64,000 nucleotides of DNA from contig JAWKIJ010000001.1 in NCBI GenBank assembly GCA_041394325.1, positions 434,001 to 498,000 of the forward strand, given 5' to 3'. The translations under genes were made by a program, and so were the position numbers. This document shows positions 18,277-28,900 of the stretch, piece after piece (the first letter of the stretch is position 1; every line of letters starts with the position of its first letter). Source of the DNA: JAWKIJ01 sp041394325 (GTDB lineage: Bacteria > Actinomycetota > Acidimicrobiia > Acidimicrobiales > Microtrichaceae). Below the pieces are notes generated by a model. It saw nothing but the letters and a program-made list of their open reading frames with translations, ran no database searches and was not told the DNA's origin.

Positions 18277-19920
18277 TCAGACCGCCGGGCGCTCGTCGGC
18301 CATCGCCCGGAGCTCGTTCTTGGCGACCTTGTCGAGGGTCGCCTTGGGGAACTCCTCCACGAAGTACACCGCGCGGGGAACCTTGAAGTCCGACAGCACC
18401 GCGGCGCACGCCTCGATGATCTGCCGCTCGTGCTCGGCCTCGTCCTCGGGCGCACCGAACCCCTTCACGACGAACGCGACGGCGACCTGGTCGAGCATCT
18501 CGTGGGACTTGCCCACCACCGCCACGTCGTCGATACCGGGCGTCGTCCGGATGACGTCCTCGACCTCCCGGGCCGACACGTTCTCCCCGCCGATCTTCAG
18601 CGCGTCCTTGTCACGGTCGCGGTACTCCAGGTTGCCGTCCGCGGTGCGGATCACGAGGTCGCCGGTCCGGAGCCATCCGTCGTGGGTGAAGGCCTTGGCG
18701 TTGGCCTCGTCGTTGCCGAGGTATTCGAGGAAGAGTTGGATGCCCCGCGTCCCCCGGAGCCAGATCTCGCCGATCTCTCCCTCGGCGACGATGCGGCCGG
18801 TCTCGGGGCTGACGACGGCAAGCTCGTAACCGGGGGTGACGCGCCCCATCGCCATGCGGGGGAACCGCTCGAAGGCGTCGGAGTGGATCGCGTGGATCAC
18901 CGTCTCGGTCATCCCGTAGGCCGCGACGACCCGCATCCCGAGCCACGCGTCGAGTTCGGGCATGATCAGCCCGAACACGCCCACCTTGACCGTGTGGCGC
19001 TCGGGGATCGGCTGGGGCGCGATCGCCTTGAAGACGAAGGGGATCAGCGAGATGTGGGTGACCTCGTGCTTGGCGATCACTTCCCAGAAGCGGCTCGCCG
19101 AGAACTTGGGCTGCATCACCACGGTCCCGCCCACACCCAGGGTCGTCCAGATCGACCAGCTCTGCGCGTTGACGTGGAAGAACGGGAGGTAGATGAGATA
19201 GGTGTCGCCCTCGACCATGTCGATGTTGGTGGGGCCGGAGCGGGCCGCCCAGAGCGCGTTGCCGTGCGTGTGCACCACCGCCTTGGGTTTGGAGGTGGTC
19301 CCCGACGTGAACACGATGCCCGCCGGGTGCAGCGGCCCGAACACCGTCCGCTCCGGGGTGGGGAGGTCGTGATCGAGCAGCACCGAGAACGGTTCGTGAT
19401 CACGTTCGGGTGAGGGCGCGGTCGCGGCGACGCCCGAGTCGTCCTCGGTGACGACCAGCCAACCGATGTCGGGCACCGCTTCGGTGACGACCTTGGCGAG
19501 ACCCGGCTGGGTGATCGCTCCCACGCAGTCGGTGTGGGTGGCGAAGTACTCGACCTCCGCGGCGACCGATCGGGTGTTGGTGGTGACGGCGACAGCCCCG
19601 AGCCGGGCACAGCCGTACCAGGCCAGCACCGCCTCGGGGCAGTTGTCGGCGTGGATCAGCACCTTGTCCCCGGCGACGACGCCCTTCGCCGCGAGAGCGG
19701 CGGCGACCTTGTTGGCGTCCGCGACGAACTCGGCGTAGGTCCACCGCCGATCGGCGCCGTCCCTGGGCTCCCACACGAAGAAGGTCCGGTCGCCGACGTG
19801 GGCCGCCCAGTGCTCCAGCAGCCAGAAGACGTCCTGACCGGCGAACTGGAAGGCGTCCACCTCGGCGGGGTCGAGGCTTGGTGGCGCGGTGGTCGGGCTG
19901 GTGGCACTCCGCTGTGTCAT
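18277..19920 (-). CDS. acyl-CoA synthetase (AMP-forming, crotonobetaine/carnitine-CoA-ligase-like)
   Basis: 547 residues, a full-length ANL enzyme that activates a carboxylic acid to its CoA thioester through an acyl-AMP. Motifs: P-loop FTSGTTSKPKAVVHTHGN (A3), YGMTE (A5), GWLRTGDLV (A7/A8), the hinge YRDRDKDALKIGGENVS and a C-terminal Lys region FPKATLDKVAKNELR (A10). The YLPFFHVNAQSW segment resembles carnitine/crotonobetaine CoA ligases, but substrate is uncertain. The ATG at 19920 is chosen; the very long open frame beyond it is antisense to exonuclease III and the aldehyde dehydrogenase. A perfect palindromic repeat lies in the divergent gap upstream. Confidence 0.9.
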   Translation of the reverse strand: MTQRSATSPTTAPPSLDPAEVDAFQFAGQDVFWLLEHWAAHVGDRTFFVWEPRDGADRRWTYAEFVADANKVAAALAAKGVVAGDKVLIHADNCPEAVLAWYGCARLGAVAVTTNTRSVAAEVEYFATHTDCVGAITQPGLAKVVTEAVPDIGWLVVTEDDSGVAATAPSPERDHEPFSVLLDHDLPTPERTVFGPLHPAGIVFTSGTTSKPKAVVHTHGNALWAARSGPTNIDMVEGDTYLIYLPFFHVNAQSWSIWTTLGVGGTVVMQPKFSASRFWEVIAKHEVTHISLIPFVFKAIAPQPIPERHTVKVGVFGLIMPELDAWLGMRVVAAYGMTETVIHAIHSDAFERFPRMAMGRVTPGYELAVVSPETGRIVAEGEIGEIWLRGTRGIQLFLEYLGNDEANAKAFTHDGWLRTGDLVIRTADGNLEYRDRDKDALKIGGENVSAREVEDVIRTTPGIDDVAVVGKSHEMLDQVAVAFVVKGFGAPEDEAEHERQIIEACAAVLSDFKVPRAVYFVEEFPKATLDKVAKNELRAMADERPAV

Positions 19921-19980
19921 GGGACACAGCTTGTCAGACACTCCCCCACCTTCGTTCACACCGCGCCTTCCTCCACACCG

Positions 19981-20031
19981 GTTTTGTCGCGCGAAAGTCG
20001 CGTCCACGGCGCGACTTTCGCGCGACAAAAC
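19981..20031. repeat. perfect palindromic repeat, 22-bp arms, 7-nt loop (copy A)
   Basis: Left arm 19981-20002 begins GTTTTGTCGCGCGAA and is perfectly complementary to 20010-20031; the loop is 20003-20009. Same geometry as 59004-59054, with degenerate relatives at 56864-56926 and 60086-60138. It lies between divergent gene starts, so it is not a terminator for either neighbour. Ends are T-rich and A-rich around a GC core. Confidence 0.92.
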
Positions 20032-20046
20032 AAGGTGAACAGTGGG

Positions 20047-20859
20047 GTGAGCAGCAGCGTGAGGCTGGCGAGTGTGAACGTCAACGGGATCCGGGCGGCG
20101 AGCCGGCGCGGCATGAAGGGATGGCTCACCGCCACCGACCCCACGGTGCTGGCCCTCCAGGAGACCCGTGCCGACCATGACGTGGTGGCCGAGGTAATCG
20201 GCGACGGTTGGGACGTCGTCACCGCCCCCTCCACCACGAAGGGCAGGGCCGGCGTCGCCGTCGCGGTGCGGAGTGGATCGGCACGACTCGTCGGGCAACG
20301 CCCGACCTTTGCCGACGGCTCCTTCGACGGGCAGGGACGCTGGATCGAGGCCGACGTCGAGTGGGGCGACGGCTCGACGTTGACCGTGGTCTCGACCTAC
20401 GTGCACACCGGCCAGGCCGACGATCCCGAACGCATGGCCGAGAAGCACGCCTTCATGACGGCCCTGGTCGACCGCGCCCAGGAGTTGCGTGACGACGGTC
20501 GGCGTGTCGCCGTGTGCGGCGACCTCAACATCACCCACCGCGACGTCGACCTCAAGAACTGGAAGGGCAACCGCTCGAAGGCGGGCTGCCTCCCCGAGGA
20601 GCGGACCCACCTCGACCGGCTTCTCGCCGGCGGCTTCGTCGACCTCGGCCGCCGCTTCGGTGGCGACGGGCCGGGCCCCTACACCTGGTGGTCCTGGCGC
20701 GGTCGGGCCTTCGACAACGACGCAGGGTGGCGCATCGACTACGTGCTCGTCGACGAATCGGTTGCCGAAGCCGTCACCGCCGTCACCGTGGACCGTGCCC
20801 CAAGCTACGACGAGCGATGGTCGGACCACGCCCCGATCACCGTCACGATCACGGCGTAG
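20047..20859 (+). CDS. xth: exodeoxyribonuclease III (AP endonuclease)
   Basis: Base-excision repair nuclease, 270 residues. Endonuclease/exonuclease/phosphatase motifs in order: SVNVNGIRAA (metal Asn), LQETRA (Glu), GDLNITHRDVDLKN (Asp and Asn), WRIDYVLVD and SDHAPI (catalytic Asp-His). Starts with GTG at 20047; AAGG at 20032-20035 could serve as ribosome site. The coding frame opens earlier, but those residues lie antisense to the acyl-CoA synthetase and across the palindrome. Confidence 0.94.
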   Translation: MSSSVRLASVNVNGIRAASRRGMKGWLTATDPTVLALQETRADHDVVAEVIGDGWDVVTAPSTTKGRAGVAVAVRSGSARLVGQRPTFADGSFDGQGRWIEADVEWGDGSTLTVVSTYVHTGQADDPERMAEKHAFMTALVDRAQELRDDGRRVAVCGDLNITHRDVDLKNWKGNRSKAGCLPEERTHLDRLLAGGFVDLGRRFGGDGPGPYTWWSWRGRAFDNDAGWRIDYVLVDESVAEAVTAVTVDRAPSYDERWSDHAPITVTITA

Positions 20860-21027
20860 CACGGCGGCCGACCCATCGCGCCGGAGGTCGCGATATCGGG
20901 AGACTCGCCGACCGTGGTGGCACCGGGTCGCACGGTACGGTCCGGTCGCGCAACGATGTCGGTGTCGGGACGGCGCCACCCGTCGGCCCGACGGCGTCGA
21001 GAGCACCGAACGACCGAGGGGATCACC

Positions 21028-22656
21028 ATGACCGTCACTCAACCAGACCCCGGCGCCACCGCGACCGGCGCCACCGCCGACCGCGGGCATGGCTCGTCGT
21101 CCCCGCGGCTTCCGGACTCGCTCACCGACGCGGTCAAGGCCCGTTTGTGCGCGTACGTGCCCGGCTCGGGCGAAGCGGCGGCGGTCACCACCAACGCACC
21201 GTTCAGTGGCCGGGCGATCGTCGAGCTCCCTCAGTGCTCCCCCACCGACGTGCTGGTCGCGGCCGACAAGGCTCGAACGGCCCAGCGGGCCTGGGCAGCG
21301 AAGCCGATCGCCGATCGGGCGCGGGTGTTCCTCCGCCTTCACGACCTTGTGCTCGACCACCGCGAGCAACTCATGGACGTGATCCAGACCGAGAACGGCA
21401 AGGCGCGTCGTGACGCCTTCCTCGAGGTGGGCGACATCGCGAACACCTGCCGCTACTACGCCCGGACCGCGCAGGCCGCGCTTGCCCCCAAGAGACGGAC
21501 CGGCCTGATCCCCGGCCTCACCCACGTCACCGAGGTGCGACACCCCAAGGGGATCGTCACCATCATCTCCCCGTGGAACTATCCGCTCAGCCTTGGTGCC
21601 GGCGACACCATCCCCGCGCTTCTCGCCGGTAACGCCGTGGTCCAGAAGGCCGACAACCAGACGGCGCTCACCGCGCTGTACGCGCTCGACCTCGCCCGCC
21701 GTGCGGGTCTTCCCCCCGACCTCTGGCAGATCGTGCTGGGCCGCGGCTCGGCAATCGGCGACACCCTGCTGGACATTGCCGACTCGGTCATGTTCACCGG
21801 ATCCACGGCGTCGGGGCGCCACATCGCGGCGGCCGCGGGTGAGCGCCTCCTGGACTGCTCGCTGGAGTTGGGCGGCAAGAACGCGATGATCGTTCTCGAC
21901 GACGCGAACCTGGACCGTACGGTCGAGGGTGCCGTGCGGGCGTGCTTCTCCTCCAGCGGCCAGCTCTGCATCTCGATCGAGCGTCTCTACGTGGCCGACT
22001 CGATCTACGACCGCTTCGTCCCGCGCTTCGTGGAGGCCACCGCGTCGATGACGATCGGGGCCTCCTACGACTTCGACATGACCATGGGATCGCTGACCTC
22101 GGCCGAACAGCTCGACGCCACGTCCCGTCACGTCGAGCAGGCGGTCGAGGCCGGGGCGACCGTACTCACCGGGGGTCGGGCACGACCCGATCTGGGGCCG
22201 TTCTTCTTCGAACCCACCGTGCTCACGGACGTGACCACGAGGATGGACTGCTTCGCGGAGGAGACGTTCGGCCCGCTCGTGTCGATCTACCGCTTCGGAT
22301 CCGAGCAAGAGGCGATCGACGCGGCCAACGACACCGACTACGGCCTCAACGCCAGCGTCTGGAGCAGCTCGTCGCGCGGGGCGGAGGTGGCACGGCGACT
22401 CCGTTCGGGCACCGTCAACGTGAACGAGGCGTTCGCGGCGGCATGGGGCAGCATCGACGCGCCGATGGGGGGAATGGGGGTCTCCGGCGTGGGTCGTCGC
22501 CACGGCGCCGTCGGGATCCAGAAATACACCGAGGTCCAGACGATCGCCGAACAGCGGCTGATGAACCTGGCTCCCCCGAAGTTCCTTGGCGACTCCGGCT
22601 TCGCCGACGTGATGACCACTGCGCTGCGGGTGATGAAGGCGGCCCGTTGGCGCTGA
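21028..22656 (+). CDS. gabD2: succinate-semialdehyde dehydrogenase (GabD2-like)
   Basis: Oxidises succinic semialdehyde to succinate with NAD(P)+. 542 residues, full-length ALDH. ISPWNYPLSLGAGDTIPALLAGNAVVQK binds the cofactor; FTGSTASGR; catalytic Glu in LELGGKNAMIV near 280; catalytic Cys in SSGQLCISIERL near 313; C-terminal VNVNEAFAAAWGSIDAPMGGMG. The last motif and the long C-terminus match the mycobacterial GabD2 group. The ATG at 21028 follows GAGGGGA; another in-frame ATG at about 20956 adds only a low-complexity Arg-rich leader. The gap to the next gene is 19 nt. Confidence 0.86.
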   Translation: MTVTQPDPGATATGATADRGHGSSSPRLPDSLTDAVKARLCAYVPGSGEAAAVTTNAPFSGRAIVELPQCSPTDVLVAADKARTAQRAWAAKPIADRARVFLRLHDLVLDHREQLMDVIQTENGKARRDAFLEVGDIANTCRYYARTAQAALAPKRRTGLIPGLTHVTEVRHPKGIVTIISPWNYPLSLGAGDTIPALLAGNAVVQKADNQTALTALYALDLARRAGLPPDLWQIVLGRGSAIGDTLLDIADSVMFTGSTASGRHIAAAAGERLLDCSLELGGKNAMIVLDDANLDRTVEGAVRACFSSSGQLCISIERLYVADSIYDRFVPRFVEATASMTIGASYDFDMTMGSLTSAEQLDATSRHVEQAVEAGATVLTGGRARPDLGPFFFEPTVLTDVTTRMDCFAEETFGPLVSIYRFGSEQEAIDAANDTDYGLNASVWSSSSRGAEVARRLRSGTVNVNEAFAAAWGSIDAPMGGMGVSGVGRRHGAVGIQKYTEVQTIAEQRLMNLAPPKFLGDSGFADVMTTALRVMKAARWR

Positions 22657-22675
22657 ACCGCCCGGGCACCCACCC

Positions 22676-25600
22676 GTGAGCGCATCGGCACCGGCGTCGG
22701 GTGCCGGAGCGCCGGTGCTCTTCGTCACACCGTACGGCCGCCCCGCGTCCGACGTGCTTGCGCACACCATCGCGGATGCGGCGAGGTCGGGCCCGCTGGG
22801 GCCCGTCACGGTCGTGGTGTCGTCCAACTTCGTCGGCCTGTCGCTGCGGCGACTCCTCGGATCCGGCTCCCTTGCCGCCGCCCCCCGTGGGATCGCCGGA
22901 GTGCGCTTCGTCACGCCGTTGGGACTGTCCGAGCTGATCACCGCGGCCGATCCACGACCGGGTGTCACCGGCACGGAGGTGGCCGCCGCGATCCGCTCCG
23001 CATTGGCCGAACTGCCGAGCACCGACCTCCTGGCCCGCGTCGCCGAACACGCAGCCACCGAGACCGCGCTCGGGCGCCTCTACCGGGAGCTCACCGTGCT
23101 CGACCCCGCGATCGGCGACTCGCTGCTGGCCTCCGGGGGCCTGGCCGCGTCGGCGGCCCGCGTGGTCCGAGCGGCGCGACAACGCCTCGACGACCGGCTC
23201 GACGAGACCGACCGGGCCGACGCCGCCACCCGACGATGGTCGCGCGAGCCCGACGCCCTGGACGCGCTCGTCGGACCCCTGGTGTGGTTCCTGCCGGCGC
23301 CCCTGCCCCCGCCGATGCTGCGGATGCTCCTGGCCGGCCTCCGCAGGCGTGGTGGGACCGTCATCGCGGGGTGCTGCGGGGACGAGGAGGCGGACGGTCC
23401 CGTCTTCGCGATGCTGGCCGGGGCCGAGATCGGCCCGACCGCCGTCGGAGCACCGCCGGACTCGGCGACCGCGACGGTCGAACCGGACCGCGTCGTCTCG
23501 GTGACCGATCCCGACGAGGAGGTCCGAGCGGTCGTGCGACGGATCCTCTCACACCTTTCGGCGGGTACGCCCGCTGAAAGGATCGCCGTGTTCCACCCCA
23601 CCGCCAACCCTTACCGGCGCCTGCTGATCGAGCATCTGGGCGCGGCGGGGATTCCCTTCAACAGTGCGGACGGGCGCGCGCTGCACCATTCGGTGCCGGG
23701 TCGCGTGCTTCGCGATGCACTGGCCCTGCCGACGCGTCGATGGCGACGCGATGCCGTCATCGCCCTCACCGCCCTCGATCCGGTCCGTCACCGGGGCGAG
23801 CGGGTCGACACGTCCCGTTGGGACCGGCTCTCCCGCGAGGCCGGGGTGGTCGAAGGCGTCGGGGACTGGTCGCCGGGCCTCAGGAGGTTCGCCGCGGCTC
23901 CGCGAGACCCGTGGGCCACACCGGGAAACGACCGAGGTCGCCACCGATTGGGAAGCCGATCCGGCGGCGGCGGAGGACCTCGCCGACTTCGTCGAGCACC
24001 TCCGCGACCGGTTGGCCGAGATCGCCGCTGCGCGATCCTGGCGCGACGGTGCAACCGTGGCACGGTCGCTGTTGGCCGACCTGTTGGGTCCCGAGGATGA
24101 CCACGACGGGTGGCCGCCGGACCAGCAACGTGCGTTCGGCGCGATCGTGGCGGCCCTCGACCGCTTGAGCGGGATCGACGACCTCGACCCGACCTTCGAC
24201 CCGGCGCGGTTCGACCGCGCCCTCGCGGTCGAACTGGACGGACCCATGGCACGGCTCGGGCGTGTGGGTTGCGGGGTGACGGTGGCATCGCTGTCGAACG
24301 CGGCGGGCCACGACCTCGACGCCGTCTTCGTGCTCGGCGCGGCAGAAGGCTCCCTTCCCGTGCTCGGCACCGACGACACCCTCGTCGGGGACCGCATCCG
24401 GGGTGAGGGCCACGAGGGTCTTCTCGTCCGCAGGGCGCGGATGGCCGAACAGCACCGTCAGTTCCTCGCCGCGCTCGCGCGTCGGCCCCCGCGGGTTCGA
24501 CCTCGGAGCCGGGCGGTGCGGATCGCCGTGTGGTCACCTCGCCCCGCAGCGACCTCCGCTCCTCGCGTCGACCGACCCGCTCGCGATGGCTGCTCGACGT
24601 GCCCGGTGAGCGGGTCGACCATCTCCCATCGCACCGCTCGTCCCTCGTCGTCGACTTCAGCGCGATCACCGTCACCGAGCGTGACGCCGCCGCCATCCGC
24701 GACGTGGTGACCACCACTTCCGGGACGCCACCCGACGTCGCCGCACTCCTCCAGACCGCGACACCACCCGATGCCACCGGCGCAACCAAGGACCCCTCCC
24801 CGGAGGAGCGGCGCGGACCGTTCCCCTCCGCCGTCGCCCGGGGCTCATCGCGCAACGAGAACGATCCTCGGACCGCTTTACCGAGTGGGACGGCAACCTC
24901 GCGGGCCACACCGAGACGGTCGACACCGATCGAGCCTGGTCCCCCAGCCGCCTCGAATGCTGGGCGACGTGTGGTTTCCGCTACCTCATGCGCTACGTCC
25001 TCGACGTCGGGGACCGCGAGGAGCCGGAGCGTGTGAGCGAGTTGGAGCCACTCACCCGCGGCACGGTGATGCACACCATCCTGGAGGAGTTCATCAAGGA
25101 GGTGCTGCCCCGTTCGGGCAATGCCGGGGACGTCTTCGTCGAACCGTGGACACCCGCGCACCACGATCGGCTCATCGACCTCGCGGAACTCCATTTCGAA
25201 CGCCTGGTCCGCCGACACCTCACCGGACCCGCCGCGACATGGCGCCATCAACGCGGGGTCCTGATCTCGCTGTTGGAGGAGTTCCTCCGCGTCGACTCCG
25301 AGCACCGCACGACGATGGGTGCCGGTCCGTCTCGGGTCGAGGCCGACTTCGGTCCGGGGGCGACGCTGCCTCCCGTCGAGGTCGTACTCGGCGACGGGCG
25401 ACGGCTTCGGCTCCAGGGGAGGATCGACCGGGTCGACGTCGACACCGCGACGGGTCGCTCGGTACGCGTCCTCGACTACAAGACGGCCTCGACCAAGCGC
25501 TACCGCGGCATCGACCGCGACGATCCGGTCAAGAAGGGCACCCAGCTCCAGTTGGGCGCCTACGCCAATGCCGCTCGGGCCCACCTGGGCGCCACCGAGG

Positions 25601-25947
25601 TCCACGCCGCGTACCTCGTGCTGGATCAGGCAGGGCGTACCGTCGAGTCGGTCGGCTACGACTGGGACGAACCGCGTCAGGAGCGTTTCGTGGAGGTGAT
25701 CGGCCGGATCGTCGACGGGATCGAGGCCGGGGCGTTCGACGCGGTCCCCGGCGCCGTCGACAACTTCTTCGGCGGTTTCTCCAACTGCCGGTACTGCGCG
25801 TACGACCCGATCTGTCCGACCGACCGGCTCGAGCACGCTCTGCACAAGGCCGACGCTCCCGAGCTCGCCGTCCGCGCCGCCCTCGTCGCGACCGGCGACG
25901 CCCCTCGGCCCGATGCCGGAGCCGACGACCGCGGTGCGTCGACATGA
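22676..25947 (+). CDS. addB: AddB/RecB-type PD-(D/E)XK nuclease subunit (three frameshifts)
   Basis: Partner subunit of a two-component helicase-nuclease for double-strand-break resection. About 1,085 residues when joined. The N-terminal half is an inactivated helicase-like region (VLFVTPYGRPASDVL, then ERIAVFHPTANPY). The C-terminus has LECWATCGFRYLM, RLQGRIDRVD and VLDYKT (PD-(D/E)XK core), and NCRYCAYDPICP, giving the four-Cys set of an AddB-type Fe-S cluster. Frames change near 23925, 24520 and 24840, and conserved sequence resumes each time; the last is near CGCCCGGGG. Stop overlaps the addA-like start (ATGA). GTG start 19 nt after the aldehyde dehydrogenase. Confidence 0.82.
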
Positions 25948-28900
25948 GCGAACCGCAGGTTCCGCGCGACCAGGCGGAACGGACCGCGATCGAGAGCGGT
26001 CCCCGCGAGACCACGCTGTTCGTCGACGCCGGCGCCGGAAGTGGCAAGACCCACGGACTGGTCGAGCGAATCGCGCATCTCGTGCTCGAGTGCGACGTAC
26101 CCGTGACGGCGATCGCCGCCATCACCTTCACCGAGGCGGCCGCGGCCGAGTTGCGGGAACGGATACGACTGCGCCTGAACCGCGCCGTCGTCGAAGCGAC
26201 CGCCACCGGGGTGGCGGCCACGGCCACGGCGGCACGTCAGGAGCTGGCCGATCTCGACCAGGCGTCGATCTCCACGCTCCACTCGTTCGCCGCTCGGCTG
26301 CTCGGAGAGTTCGGCATCGAGATAGGGCTGCCTCCCGAGTTGTCGGTACTCGACGAAGTGTCATCACGCCTTGCCGCCGAACAGCGGTGGGACACGTTCG
26401 TCGCCGGCCTCTACCAGGATCCCGACCTCGACGAGTTGCTCTACCGTGCCGCCGTCCTCGGGATCCGGATCCATCGCGCGCCCGGCTCGGCGAAGAGCCT
26501 GCGCAGCATCGCCGAACAACTCACCCAGAGCTGGGACCGGATCGACCCGTTGTGCGACGCCGCTCCGCCCGCCATCACCGAGCCCGCGACGGACTCGCTC
26601 GACCGGGTTCTCGCCGACCTGTCCGCGATGCTCGACCAGGGACCTCCTGCGGGAAGCGGCGACGCTCTGGCGGACGCATGTCACGACTACCTCGCCAGGG
26701 TGCGGGAGCTCCGCACGATGGACGATCCGCTTGAGCGGGTCCTGGCCGTGTGCGGGGCGCCGGTGCCCAAGCGCAACGTCGGAAAGCGCAGCGGCTGGCA
26801 CCAGGAGGTGAAGGACTTCATCCGGGACGTGCTCGCTCCCGAGTTGGACGACTGCCGGAGTCGGGCGACCGAGCCCTACCTCCAACACCTGATGTGGTTG
26901 ACGGCTCGCCACGTCCGCAGCGAAGCCCGACGCCGTCAGGCCGAGGGCACCCTCGAGTTCCACGATCTGCTCGTCCTGGCGCGCGAATTGTTGCGCACGA
27001 GTCGCCGAGCCCGCTCCACCCTCGCCGAGCGCTACCAGGTGATCATGCTCGACGAGTTCCAGGACACCGACCCGATCCAGATCGAGATCGCGACGTTGAT
27101 CGCTTCGAGTGCCCCCCGGACCACCACGATCTTCGAGCACCCGTCCCCGGAGGGAACCGTCCCGGACGGAACGACCGGCCCCGCGGCCCACGCGGACGAC
27201 GAGCCGCCGCGGTGGGAGGATGTCGAGGTCGCGCCTGGCCGACTGTTCTTCGTCGGAGACCCGAAACAGTCGATCTACCGCTTCCGGCGAGCGGACGTCG
27301 ACCTGTTCCGTCGGGCCCGAGCCACCTTCGGGACCCCGGAAGGCCTGAGGACCCTGACCACCAACTTCCGGTCGGTCCCCGAGATCCTCGCCTGGGTCAA
27401 CCACTGCTTCACCGGCTTGATCGACGACTACCAACCGCTCGATGCGTACCGATCGTCGTCGGGGTCGGCCGACCACCGACCGCTCCTCGTGGGCGGCCCG
27501 CACGACGGTGCGACCGCTGCCGAACTCCGCGCCGCGGAGGCGGACGACGTCGCCGGGGTGATCCGCGACATCGTCGGCAACCCGGGGGACTGGCCGGTCT
27601 CGACGTCCTCCGGCGGCGACGGGCCGACCTGGCGTCCACCGACGCTCTCCGACATCGCGGTGCTCATCCCGACCCGGACATCATTGCCCACCCTCCGGGC
27701 CGCGCTCGACGAGTCGGACATCGCCTACCGCCTCGGTACCGGCACGCTCGTGTATCACACCCAGGAGGTCCGCGACGCGTTGTCGGCACTCGCCGCGATC
27801 GACGATCCGGACGACTCGATCCACCTGATCGCCGCCCTCCGATCACCGCTGTACGCGTGTAGTGACGTCGACCTCGCCGAGTTCAGGGCGGCGGGCGGCT
27901 CCTGGGATTACCGGGTCCGATGGGCGGATCGACTCGACCCGGTCCCGCCGGGTGCGCAACCCACCGGCGAGGTGGTGGTGGCAGCCATGGAGGACCTTCA
28001 CCGCCGTCACCACGACCGGGTCTGGGACGGGCCGGCCACGGTACTCGGGGCGCTCCTCGACGAGCGTGGGGCGGCGCTGCTGGCCTTCGGCGACCCCCAT
28101 CCCTCCGACGTGTGGCACCGCCTCCGGTATCTGCGCGATCAGGCGAGGGCCTTCGAGGAGGCCGACGGCGGGGATCTCCGCGCCTTCCTCCGATGGGCCG
28201 AACTGCAGAGCGAGGACGGTTCGCGGGTGCACGAACCGATGCTCGCGACCACCGACGAGGACGCGGTCCTGATCTCCACGATCCACGGGGCGAAGGGTCT
28301 GGAGTTCCCCGTGACGATCCTCGCGGGGATGACCACCCGCGGGTCCAAGCCGCGGGAGGGCTACCGCGTCCTGTTCGGCGACGGTGACGACCAAGTACCT
28401 GTCGTGAAGGTCCGACCAGGTGTCGCGTCGGGCGACTTCGACGTGAGGGCGGACCTCGAATCGCAGATGGACGCCGAGGAGAAGGTGAGGTTGTTGTACG
28501 TGGGGGCGACCCGGGCGAGGGACCACCTCGTCGTCTCCTGTCACCATCGGGCACCGAAGCCGTCGGCAGGCCCCGCCGCGCCGGCGACCCTGAGCCATGC
28601 CCAGCGGATCTGGCAGGTGAGTGGGGACGACCGGCACTTCACCAGACGATGGGAACCAACCCCGCGCGGTCACTCCGACGGCGAGACCACGACCGTCGTG
28701 GGTAACGAGTTCGGCACGGTGTCACCCGATTCGGCGGGCTTTCGGCGTGAACGCGACGCCTGGGTCGACCGACGGCGTGATCTGTTGGCCCGCGTCGAGC
28801 GACCCGCCGTGTTCGCCGCGACCGCCATCGGCAGGGCCGGTACCGCATCTCCACCTCCCGACGGGGAGGTCGAGGCACGCAGCCTCCTCGACCCGGACCT

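Noticed and set aside
19934..19950. Half-site resembling the TCTGACGGnnnGTCAGA motif upstream of the acyl-CoA synthetase
   Set aside because: Only one arm (TCTGAC on the minus strand) is present; the GG and the second arm are missing.
19981..20031. Bidirectional terminator reading of palindrome copy A
   Set aside because: It lies between the start codons of divergent genes, where neither transcript ends.
19921..23058. A 1,593-codon open frame on the minus strand extending the acyl-CoA synthetase to 23058
   Set aside because: The part beyond 19920 is antisense to exonuclease III and succinate-semialdehyde dehydrogenase, has no domain signature and is a by-product of GC-rich codon use.
24771..25943. 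Upstream extension of the addA-like open frame to 24771
   Set aside because: It overlaps the addB-like nuclease domain in another frame and is Arg/Pro-rich without motifs; the ATG at 25944 overlaps the addB-like stop in the usual coupled way.
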